From Oscillospiraceae bacterium (GTDB taxonomy: Bacteria > Bacillota > Clostridia > Oscillospirales > Oscillospiraceae), in contig JAEDKB010000141.1 in assembly GCA_016296045.1 (NCBI GenBank), positions 1-5,020 of the forward strand: DNA of 5,020 nucleotides. Direction: 5' to 3'. The translations under genes were made by a program, and so were the position numbers. The notes under the pieces were generated by a model, which did no database searches, was not told the DNA's origin, and saw only the letters and a program-made list of their open reading frames with translations. Positions 1-4,761 of the stretch are shown here, piece by piece (position 1 is the first letter of the stretch; each line of letters starts with the position of its first letter).

Positions 1-1059
1 AAGGTCATTCGCTACTCCGGACTGACCGGCATGGGCGAATTGATGAAGAACGGCTGTACCACCTGTTTCGATCATCACTATGTTTTCCCGGCAGGCAGCG
101 GCGACCTGATCGGTATGCAGCTTGCAACCGCTGACGAGCTTGGAATGCGTATGGTATCCTCTCGCGGCAGCATGGACCTGTCCGTAAAGGACGGCGGCCT
201 CCCCCCCGACAGCGTCGTGCAGTCCGTTGACGAAATTATGAAGGACAGCGCCCGCCTGATTGAGCAGTATCACGATCCCTCCTTCGGCTCCATGCACCAG
301 ATCGTACTTGCTCCCTGCTCTCCGTTCTCCGTATCTTCAGAGCTTCTGCGGCAGTCTGCCATTGTCGCCCGTCAGTACGGTGTCCGTCTGCATACGCATC
401 TGTGCGAAACGAAGGACGAAGAAAACTTCATGCTTTCCCGCTACAATATGCGTCCGCTTGAATATATGGCTTCTCTCGGTTGGATCGGCGACGATGTATG
501 GTACGCACACGGCATCCATTTCACCACCGAGGAGCTTGATATTCTCGCTCAGACCGGCACCGGCGTTGCCCATTGTCCGGTTTCCAACATGAAGCTTTCC
601 TCCGGTATCGCACGCATTCCGGAAATGCTGGAGCGCGGCGTTAAGGTCGGTCTGGCAGTTGACGGCAGCGCCTCTCAGGACGGCTCCGATCTTCTGGAAG
701 AGATCCGCATTTGCTTCCTCCTGCACCGTCTGAATTCCTCCGAAAAGGCTCCCAGCGGCTACGATGTTCTGAAAATGGCAACACGCGGCTCCGCTTCTCT
801 GCTCGGCAGAACGGACATCGGCTCCATCGAGGTCGGCAAATGCGCAGACTTCTTTATGGTCGACTCCCGTCGGCTGGAGCTTGTCGGCGCAACCTACGAT
901 CCGAAGAATGTTTTCGGCACCGTCGGTCTGCGCAGCGCTGTTGACTATACCGTCGTAAACGGCAAGGTCACGGTCGATAACGGCCGGCTTGTCAATATCG
1001 ATGAGCCGGTCATCGCAGAAGAAGCCCGTAAGGTCTGTGACGAATATCTGGCAAAATAA
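1..1059 (+). CDS. 8-oxoguanine deaminase-type amidohydrolase (5' end outside window)
   Basis: The frame is open from base 1 to TAA at 1057-1059, giving 352 codons. About 90-100 residues are missing compared with the usual roughly 440-450, including the first HxH metal motif. The fragment shows the metal-dependent aminohydrolase (ATZ/TRZ, cytosine deaminase-like) signature: GCTTCFDHHYVFP, then RLHTHLCETKDEE (metal His at 397-399, catalytic Glu at 406-408), WYAHGIHF (His at 508-510), and GLAVDGSASQDGSD (metal Asp at 661-663). The combination RGSM...DGGLPPDSVVQ, LAPCSPFSV and VDGSAS is typical of 8-oxoguanine deaminases (EC 3.5.4.32; 8-oxoguanine + H2O to urate + NH3), often misannotated as hydroxydechloroatrazine ethylaminohydrolase. 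It is presumably a soluble, metal-dependent cytosolic enzyme. The ssnA and ygfK genes nearby support a purine-breakdown role. Substrate assignment rests on motif memory, so a related purine or triazine deaminase remains possible. The internal ATG at 31 is not the start because the homologous frame continues upstream. Confidence 0.85.
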   Translation, partial: KVIRYSGLTGMGELMKNGCTTCFDHHYVFPAGSGDLIGMQLATADELGMRMVSSRGSMDLSVKDGGLPPDSVVQSVDEIMKDSARLIEQYHDPSFGSMHQIVLAPCSPFSVSSELLRQSAIVARQYGVRLHTHLCETKDEENFMLSRYNMRPLEYMASLGWIGDDVWYAHGIHFTTEELDILAQTGTGVAHCPVSNMKLSSGIARIPEMLERGVKVGLAVDGSASQDGSDLLEEIRICFLLHRLNSSEKAPSGYDVLKMATRGSASLLGRTDIGSIEVGKCADFFMVDSRRLELVGATYDPKNVFGTVGLRSAVDYTVVNGKVTVDNGRLVNIDEPVIAEEARKVCDEYLAK

Positions 1060-1123
1060 CATACTGCATCTGCACGGAGCAAAGCCGTCACTTCGGCAGT
1101 CTGCTTCGCGAACAGAACATAGA

Positions 1124-1164
1124 AACAGCCTTGTCGCCTGCTTAAAGCAGGCGACAAGGCTGTT
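1124..1164. terminator. Perfect 18-bp hairpin between convergent genes, probable bidirectional terminator
   Basis: Bases 1124-1141 pair perfectly with 1147-1164 around a 5-base TTAAA loop (AACAGCCTTG... against ...CAAGGCTGTT). It lies 64 bases after the deaminase stop and 9 bases beyond the stop of the minus-strand DUF362 gene, the usual place for a shared terminator. The T-tracts are poor on both sides (ATCATTTCGTC on plus, TCTATGTTCT on minus). Termination would therefore rest on stem strength, or the hairpin may mainly protect 3' ends. Confidence 0.7.
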
Positions 1165-1173
1165 ATCATTTCG

Positions 1174-2322
1174 TCATCTATGTAAAACTCTTGCAGGCCA
1201 TGGACGGTGTACCTTCATTGCGCCCTTCGGGCAGAATTCCTGACAGCAGAAGCAGCGGATACAGCGTTTATAGTCCACCTGTGCTTTTTTTGCTTTGATT
1301 GTAATTGCTTTTGCCGGACAAACATTCGCGCAAAGTCCGCAGCCGACACATTCGCTCTTTTTCAGTTTCGGCGACGAACGCAGCGCTTTCTTTGCAATTT
1401 TTCCGAACAGCAGTCCGAGCTTCCCCGGCAGCACTGTTTCAAACTGCATCCCTCTGCCTCTCTCAATTCGTTCAAAATCAGGCAGGATAAACGCATCCAC
1501 ATCTCCTTCTACCGAAATATCTTCGACATTACCCGAAATGAGTCCGTAATTCATGGCAGCTTTCAGCGTCGGAACCGCCATTGGGTCAAGTCCGATCAAT
1601 TTTGAGCAGACCATGTCGATTTTATGGCAGTCTTTTCCTGCAAGAAGGGCACCCATCTGACGCGGCGTTCCGGCAGTCGGTCCGTTGCCCTCCATGGCAA
1701 GCACGGCATCGACAAGATAGAGTGTCGGCTTGAAATAATCGTTCAGATCGATAATCATTCCGGCAAAGTCCAGCGGATCGGGATAGCGGAAGTGATATTC
1801 CGGCTTCATGGTTCCCGGAACAGCGCCAAACAGATTTTTCGTCGCCGCGGAAAGGCACATCATGCCGTGGCTTTTCAGTTTGCAGAAGCTGATAATCGCA
1901 TCTGCTTCATCCAGCCATGCAGTATAGGAAAAATGTCTTGCAATATGCGCCTGCTCAAAGACCGCTTCCTTTACCTCGAAATTATGATTCAGCTCGCCGC
2001 CCGCTTCCTCCACCGCGTGCAGTCCGGTGACGGAGTAGACATGGTTGAGCACCGTCGCGTTATATAGATTTCCGGGACTGTCGCCGACAACTACGGACGC
2101 ACCGCGATCAACGAGCGCCCTTGTCAGCGCAGCAAGCAGCGCCGGATGCGTCGTCGCGGCGGTTTCCGGCTTCATTGCGGAAACCAGATTTGCCTTTATC
2201 GCAATTCTCATCCCGGGCTTTACCCAATCCAGCCCGCCAAACGGCTGTAATACGTCTTCGATTGCCTGCGTGCATTTATCCCGCGAATAGTCCGCGCAGC
2301 GCACAATAGAAACTTCTGTCAT
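1174..2322 (-). CDS. DUF362 protein with C-terminal 2x[4Fe-4S] ferredoxin domain
   Basis: 382 residues. Residues 1 to about 300 form a DUF362 domain: IAIKANLV near 40-47, VVVGDSPGN near 78-85, FCKLKSHGMMCLSAATKNLFGAVPG near 146-170, and DAVLAMEGNGPTAGTPRQMG near 205-224. The C-terminus carries two classical CxxCxxCxxxCP clusters, Cys325/328/331/335 and Cys354/357/360/364, each able to bind a [4Fe-4S] centre; Cys359 is an extra cysteine inside the second motif. No signal peptide or membrane segment is evident, so it is likely a cytosolic electron-transfer protein. The DUF362 reaction is not established. The start at 2322 is supported by AGAGG seven bases upstream and by the domain beginning at once (VSIVRCADYSRDK). 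The ATG overlaps the RAYT stop as ATGA, implying one transcript and translational coupling. A redox role in purine catabolism is inferred only from neighbours. Confidence 0.9.
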   Translation of the reverse strand: MTEVSIVRCADYSRDKCTQAIEDVLQPFGGLDWVKPGMRIAIKANLVSAMKPETAATTHPALLAALTRALVDRGASVVVGDSPGNLYNATVLNHVYSVTGLHAVEEAGGELNHNFEVKEAVFEQAHIARHFSYTAWLDEADAIISFCKLKSHGMMCLSAATKNLFGAVPGTMKPEYHFRYPDPLDFAGMIIDLNDYFKPTLYLVDAVLAMEGNGPTAGTPRQMGALLAGKDCHKIDMVCSKLIGLDPMAVPTLKAAMNYGLISGNVEDISVEGDVDAFILPDFERIERGRGMQFETVLPGKLGLLFGKIAKKALRSSPKLKKSECVGCGLCANVCPAKAITIKAKKAQVDYKRCIRCFCCQEFCPKGAMKVHRPWPARVLHR

Positions 2323-2822
2323 ATATTTTCCTCTTTCAGCAAGTATTTCAGTGGGTTTTCATGGATATATCGCCAAATTCTTTCAAATTCCGCATCATTC
2401 CGAATCACGCGATCAAAGTAAGTCTTTTGCCAAATTCCCTCGCCGATCTGTTTGGAAACCCACCGTTTCATCTGCCCGACCACCCTCGAGAGTGTAGGGG
2501 CGGCTATCAGCCGCCCGCATTCATCAGAAAAAAGCAGAATCAAATGTATATGATTCGGCATGATGCAGTATTTTTTAATCGTGACGGTAGGATAGCACCG
2601 TGGAATATTCAGAATTCCTTGCTCCGCAATGCGCCCATATTCGGAAAGCGGCGGTCTTAGGATAAAATCGTCATCTATCCTCTGCGGGCGGCTGATAGCC
2701 GCCCCTACGGTATCCCAAAACAGGGGCTTCTTTTCTGCCGTGCAGATCGTCACAAAATACGCACCGTTTTGGCTGTAGTCATATTCCGGCAGACGGTTGG
2801 GCTTCCGCGACGGTCGTTCCAT
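2319..2822 (-). CDS. REP-associated tyrosine transposase (RAYT, IS200-like Y1 family)
   Basis: 167 residues, a normal length for this single-domain family. The HUH motif is at 89-96 (PNHIHLIL; His91 and His93 bind the metal). The nucleophile is probably Tyr135 in WQKTYFDRVIR, followed by the closing ENPLKY at 155-160. The N-terminus (RLPEYDYSQNGAYFVTICT) is typical of transposase-17-type proteins. These enzymes nick and rejoin single-stranded DNA at REP palindromes and are usually domesticated single-copy genes with no ends of their own. The start at 2822 has a good site (GGGGAGG, 2832-2838) 9 bases upstream. Its stop TGA (2321-2319) overlaps the DUF362 start. Two exact REP units lie inside the frame, encoding residues 39-47 (VGAAISRPQ) and 102-110 (CGRLIAAPT); a third lies in the leader. 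The ORF looks intact with all expected motifs, so it is not scored as a pseudogene. Confidence 0.88.
   Translation of the reverse strand: MERPSRKPNRLPEYDYSQNGAYFVTICTAEKKPLFWDTVGAAISRPQRIDDDFILRPPLSEYGRIAEQGILNIPRCYPTVTIKKYCIMPNHIHLILLFSDECGRLIAAPTLSRVVGQMKRWVSKQIGEGIWQKTYFDRVIRNDAEFERIWRYIHENPLKYLLKEENI
2330..2334 (-). promoter_or_regulatory. Ribosome binding site of the DUF362 gene, inside the RAYT coding end
   Basis: On the minus strand AGAGG sits 7 bases before the ATG at 2322. These bases are also the Lys-Glu-Glu codons ending the RAYT protein. The DUF362 gene therefore has its own initiation signal but is embedded in the upstream gene, as in coupled operons. Confidence 0.7.
2494..2519 (+). 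repeat. REP-like palindromic unit, copy 1, inside the RAYT gene
   Basis: GTAG (2494-2497) is followed by a perfect 8-bp palindrome, GGGCGGCT (2498-2505) and AGCCGCCC (2509-2516), with loop ATC. A GTAG-type tetranucleotide 5' of a hairpin is the known hallmark of REP units recognised by RAYTs. It is the exact reverse complement of copy 2 over 26 bases. Read on the minus strand it encodes RAYT residues 102-110. Confidence 0.85.
2683..2708 (-). repeat. REP-like palindromic unit, copy 2, inside the RAYT gene
   Basis: The GTAG head is at 2708-2705 on the minus strand, the stem at 2704-2697/2693-2686 and the loop at 2696-2694. It matches copy 1 over 26 bases in opposite orientation and copy 3 over 25 bases in the same orientation. 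It encodes RAYT residues 39-47 in a different codon phase from copy 1. Confidence 0.85.
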
Positions 2823-2857
2823 AGCAAAGCGCCTCCCCTGTTCACAGATTTCATCAT

Positions 2858-2882
2858 CGGGCGGCTGATAGCCGCCCCTACG
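2858..2882 (-). repeat. REP-like palindromic unit, copy 3, upstream of RAYT
   Basis: This is a 25-base match to copy 2 with GTAG at 2881-2878 and stem 2877-2870/2866-2859. It lies between the candidate RAYT promoter and its ribosome binding site, so it should form a hairpin in the mRNA leader about 20 bases before the Shine-Dalgarno sequence. Its orientation is the same as that of the gene. Confidence 0.85.
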
Positions 2883-2904
2883 CAGTTTTGATTTCGTAAT
2901 ATTG

Positions 2905-2933
2905 ATTTTAGCGGAAAAGCAGGAAAAAGTAAA
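2905..2933 (-). promoter_or_regulatory. Candidate promoter for the RAYT-DUF362 pair
   Basis: On the minus strand, TTTACT (2933-2928, 4 of 6 to TTGACA) and TAAAAT (2910-2905, 5 of 6 to TATAAT) are separated by 17 bases. Transcription would start near 2898 and give a leader of about 75 bases containing REP copy 3. The region is AT-rich, so chance matches are possible. Confidence 0.45.
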
Positions 2934-2957
2934 GAAAAAGAGACGGAATTCCGTCTC
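2924..2957 (-). terminator. Leftward intrinsic terminator upstream of the RAYT promoter
   Basis: The hairpin GAGACGG/CCGTCTC with an AATT loop (2940-2957) is followed on the minus strand by TTTTTCTTTACTTTTT. It would stop leftward transcription entering from the 2958-3151 island. The T-run overlaps the -35 element of the candidate RAYT promoter, so the new transcript begins immediately downstream. On the plus strand the hairpin has no T-run. Confidence 0.6.
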
Positions 2958-3151
2958 CGATAAAATTTAGCGATTTATCACAGGGTTATCTGTCCGCTCC
3001 AGCAGACAGCATTTGTAATCTATTGTTCTGTAACAGATCTTTAACAAATCACAAAATGTACGATTATCCATTTGTTATCTGTGCCGTTTCCAATGCCCCA
3101 CTTACATATTGCCCAAAAAGCTCAAAAAAACTTTGTAAAAAATAGCAATGG
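2958..3151. other. Gene-less AT-rich island between two terminators
   Basis: I see no supportable gene in either direction. The stretch contains GTTATCTGT twice (2985-2993, 3074-3082) and the inverted ACAGAT (3033-3038). One 29-codon frame (3056-3145, plus) ends just before the next terminator but lacks a ribosome binding site. The island is bounded on the left by a leftward terminator and on the right by a bidirectional hairpin, so a short untranslated transcript is possible but not shown. Confidence 0.4.
3033..3082. repeat. Interrupted inverted repeat in the intergenic island
   Basis: ACAGAT (3033-3038) pairs with ATCTGT (3077-3082) and AACAAAT (3043-3049) with ATTTGTT (3070-3076). A 4-base bulge and a 20-base loop complete the structure, giving 13 base pairs in total. 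It could be a regulator-binding site or part of a small RNA. In AT-rich DNA it may also be chance. Confidence 0.4.
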
Positions 3152-3181
3152 AAAAAGCCTTGCAAGCGCAGGGCTTTTTTT
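3152..3181. terminator. Strong bidirectional intrinsic terminator
   Basis: A 12-bp stem, AAAAAGCCTTGC (3152-3163) with GCAGGGCTTTTT (3168-3179, one T-G wobble), carries an AAGC loop. It has a T-run on plus and the complementary A-run on the left, so it can act in both directions. No recognisable plus-strand gene precedes it. It insulates the ssnA operon from the island and may stop leftward transcription. Confidence 0.75.
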
Positions 3182-3188
3182 GTATAAT
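3160..3188 (+). promoter_or_regulatory. ssnA: Probable sigma-A promoter of ssnA-ygfK
   Basis: TTGCAA (3160-3165, 4 of 6) and a perfect TATAAT (3183-3188) are spaced by exactly 17 bases. A second TATAAT follows directly (3189-3194). The -35 element lies in the upper part of the preceding terminator hairpin. Transcription should start about 3195, giving a leader of about 146 bases before ssnA. Confidence 0.7.
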
Positions 3189-3194
3189 TATAAT

Positions 3195-3312
3195 GTAATT
3201 AAAGATTGATAGCTGTAACGAAGTGCTTCGCGCACGGGCTTGACGACTATCACTCAGGGTTACTTGAGTGGAGATGTTGAACTATGGGTTCGCATCCCCA
3301 TTTTTTGTTTTT
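3195..3312 (+). ncRNA. Structured ssnA leader, candidate riboswitch (class not recognised)
   Basis: Visible pairings are: stem A, TGATAG (3207-3212) with CTATCA (3247-3252), enclosing hairpin GTGC-TTCGC-GCAC (3223-3235); hairpin B, CACTCA (3251-3256) with TGAGTG (3265-3270) and an 8-base loop; and a pseudoknot, GTAAC (3215-3219) inside stem A with GTTAC (3259-3263) in the loop of B. A terminator hairpin with a U-run follows, then the ssnA ribosome binding site. Stem A and hairpin B share two bases (3251-3252), so they stack or compete. An alternative pairing of ATAG (3209-3212) and AAC (3217-3219) with CTAT (3282-3285) and GTT (3276-3278) would break the terminator. This is the architecture of an aptamer plus expression platform. 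I do not see the conserved core of the guanine/adenine class, and no tRNA or T-box features. The ligand is unknown; a purine or breakdown product is inferred from the operon. Confidence 0.6.
3269..3312 (+). terminator. Attenuator-type terminator in the ssnA leader
   Basis: Bases 3269-3276 pair with 3293-3300 (one A-C mismatch at 3272/3297) and GAAC (3279-3282) with GTTC (3288-3291). There is a small bulge and a 5-base TATGG loop. TTTTTTGTTTTT follows at 3301-3312. Its position between promoter and coding start, 14 bases before the Shine-Dalgarno sequence, argues for conditional termination rather than an end of transcript. Confidence 0.72.
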
Positions 3313-3340
3313 CTGAAATCTTTCACAGGAGGTAAACACC

Positions 3341-4699
3341 ATGTACATTCTTGCAAACGGCAAGCTGATTACCAGAAGCGAAACGCTCCCCTATCTGCCC
3401 GACGGCGGCGTGGTCATCGACGGCACAAAAATCAAAGAAGTTGGCAAAACCGCTGATCTGAAGGCCAAGTATCCCGACGCGGAATTCATTGATGCCAAGG
3501 GCGGCGTTATCATGCCTGCTTTCATCAACGCTCATACGCATATCTACTCCGCACTTGCCCGCGGTCTTTCCATCAAGGGCAACAATCCCACCAATTTCTT
3601 TGAAGTGCTCGACGGCACATGGTGGGCAATCGACCGCAACCTCTACCTGAACGGCACCAAAGCTTCTGCCAATGCGCTCTATATCGACTGCATCAAGCAG
3701 GGCGTTACAACCGTTTTTGACCATCACGCTTCCTACGGCGAAATTCCCGGCTCTTTGCATACAATCGCTGAATCTGCAAAGAAATTCGGCATCCGTTCCT
3801 GCCTGTGCTACGAAGTATCCGACCGCGACGGCGAAGAAAAGTGCCTGCAGGGCATCAAGGAAAACGCCGATTTCATCACAGAATGCGAGCAGCGCAAGGA
3901 TCCGATGCTCGCCGCTATGTTCGGCGGACACGCTCTGTTCACAATCTCGGACAAAACCTTTGACCGCATGGTTGAGGCCAACAACGGCCGCACCGGCTAT
4001 CACATCCATGTCTCCGAAGGCATGAACGATGTCTACGACTCCCTGCAAAATTACGGCCGCCGTCCTGTTCAGAGATTGCAGGATCATGGCATTCTCGGCC
4101 CGAAGACGATTCTCGGTCACTGCATCCATGTCAACTCCGCTGAGATTGAGATTATCAAGAACACCGACACGATGGTTGTCAACAACCCCGAATCCAACAT
4201 GGGCAACGCTGTCGGCACCTGCCCCGTTCTGCCGCTTTATAAGGCGGGCATTCTCCTCGGCATGGGCACGGACGCTTACACGAACGATATGTTAGAGTCC
4301 CTTAAGGTCGCGCTCTGCGCCCAGCGTCAGAACGCCTGTCTGCCGAACGTCGGCTGGTGCGAGGTTACCGATATGCTCTTCAAGAACAACGCCAAAATCG
4401 GTGCCAAGTACTTCCCGGATAAGCTCGGCGTTCTTGAGGCCGGTGCCGCCGCCGATGTCATCGTTATGGACTATAAGCCGTTCACCCCGTTCTCCTCTGC
4501 CAACATTGACGGTCATATGATTTTCGGCATGACCGGCAGACAGTGCCAGACCACCATTGCAAACGGCAAGCTCCTGATGAAGGATCGTGAGCTGATCGGC
4601 ATTGATGAGGAAGCTGAAAACGCGCACATTCTCGAAGAAGCCAAAAAGCTTTGGGGCGACCTGAACCACTGCAAGTACGACGAGCACGGTGAAATCTGA
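3341..4699 (+). CDS. ssnA: SsnA, putative aminohydrolase of the purine-degradation cluster
   Basis: 452 residues, close to E. coli SsnA (about 442). It is a metal-dependent hydrolase of the ATZ/TRZ amidohydrolase family: an N-terminal beta-sandwich strand segment, then a TIM barrel with AHTHIYSALARG (His65 and His67), VFDHHASYGEIPGSLHT (122-141), YHIHVSEG (metal His223, catalytic Glu226), ILGHCIH (His260), VVNNPESNMGN (279-289) and GMGTDAYTNDM (Asp311). The C-terminal sandwich returns near GVLEAGAAADVIVMD. The DHHAS...GSL motif and coupling to ygfK point to SsnA rather than the 8-oxoguanine enzyme at the left end. A cytosolic deaminase acting on a purine-derived substrate is the family expectation; the true substrate is unproven. 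The start is secure: AGGAGG (3327-3332) lies 8 bases before ATG. ygfK follows after 62 bases with no clear terminator, so the two are probably co-transcribed under control of the structured leader. Confidence 0.9.
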   Translation: MYILANGKLITRSETLPYLPDGGVVIDGTKIKEVGKTADLKAKYPDAEFIDAKGGVIMPAFINAHTHIYSALARGLSIKGNNPTNFFEVLDGTWWAIDRNLYLNGTKASANALYIDCIKQGVTTVFDHHASYGEIPGSLHTIAESAKKFGIRSCLCYEVSDRDGEEKCLQGIKENADFITECEQRKDPMLAAMFGGHALFTISDKTFDRMVEANNGRTGYHIHVSEGMNDVYDSLQNYGRRPVQRLQDHGILGPKTILGHCIHVNSAEIEIIKNTDTMVVNNPESNMGNAVGTCPVLPLYKAGILLGMGTDAYTNDMLESLKVALCAQRQNACLPNVGWCEVTDMLFKNNAKIGAKYFPDKLGVLEAGAAADVIVMDYKPFTPFSSANIDGHMIFGMTGRQCQTTIANGKLLMKDRELIGIDEEAENAHILEEAKKLWGDLNHCKYDEHGEI

Positions 4700-4735
4700 T
4701 TGAACGGCACACTTTCCCTGCTTTTTATAGAAATG

Positions 4736-4741
4736 TATAAT
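4736..4741 (+). promoter_or_regulatory. Possible weak internal -10 box before ygfK
   Basis: The 62-base gap between ssnA and ygfK contains a perfect TATAAT at 4736-4741, but the -35 position 17 bases upstream reads only TTTCCC (4713-4718). It might give a weak ygfK promoter in addition to read-through from ssnA, or be chance. Otherwise the gap holds only the ygfK Shine-Dalgarno sequence. Confidence 0.25.
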
Positions 4742-4761
4742 TCCAATCGGAGGTTAAACAA

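Noticed and set aside
337..1062. Long minus-strand open frame opposite the deaminase gene
   Set aside because: Antisense shadow of a clear amidohydrolase frame; no recognisable domain or ribosome binding site.
2319..2882. Complete IS200/IS605 insertion sequence with the RAYT as its transposase
   Set aside because: No insertion sequence ends bracket the gene. The GTAG-headed palindromes and the overlap with DUF362 fit a resident RAYT with REP units better.
2494..2882. CRISPR array, since three similar repeats occur
   Set aside because: Spacings (191 and 173 bases) are far too long, orientations differ, two copies are coding, and there are no cas genes.
2971..3070. DnaA-box-like strings (TTATCACAG, TTATCCAT) suggesting an origin
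   Set aside because: None matches the TTATCCACA consensus closely, there is no cluster, and no dnaA/dnaN genes are nearby.
3056..3145. 29-codon frame (MYDYPFVICAVSNAP..., lysine-rich end) stopping just before the terminator at 3152
   Set aside because: No Shine-Dalgarno sequence or convincing promoter, AT-rich context, and it overlaps the inverted repeat. The length is within chance expectation.
3195..3270. Guanine/adenine (purine) riboswitch aptamer, prompted by TATAAT and GACTAT strings
   Set aside because: The conserved junction sequences and two kissing hairpins inside one closing stem cannot be laid out. The TATAAT strings fit the promoter, and the visible pseudoknot has a different topology.
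3284..3301. TGGGTTCGCATCCC resembles a tRNA T-arm
   Set aside because: The stem is mismatched, the conserved A at position 58 is C, and no acceptor, D or anticodon arms are present. The bases are better explained as part of the leader terminator.
3323..4129. 268-codon minus-strand open frame opposite ssnA
   Set aside because: Antisense shadow of ssnA created by its codon bias; no domain seen.
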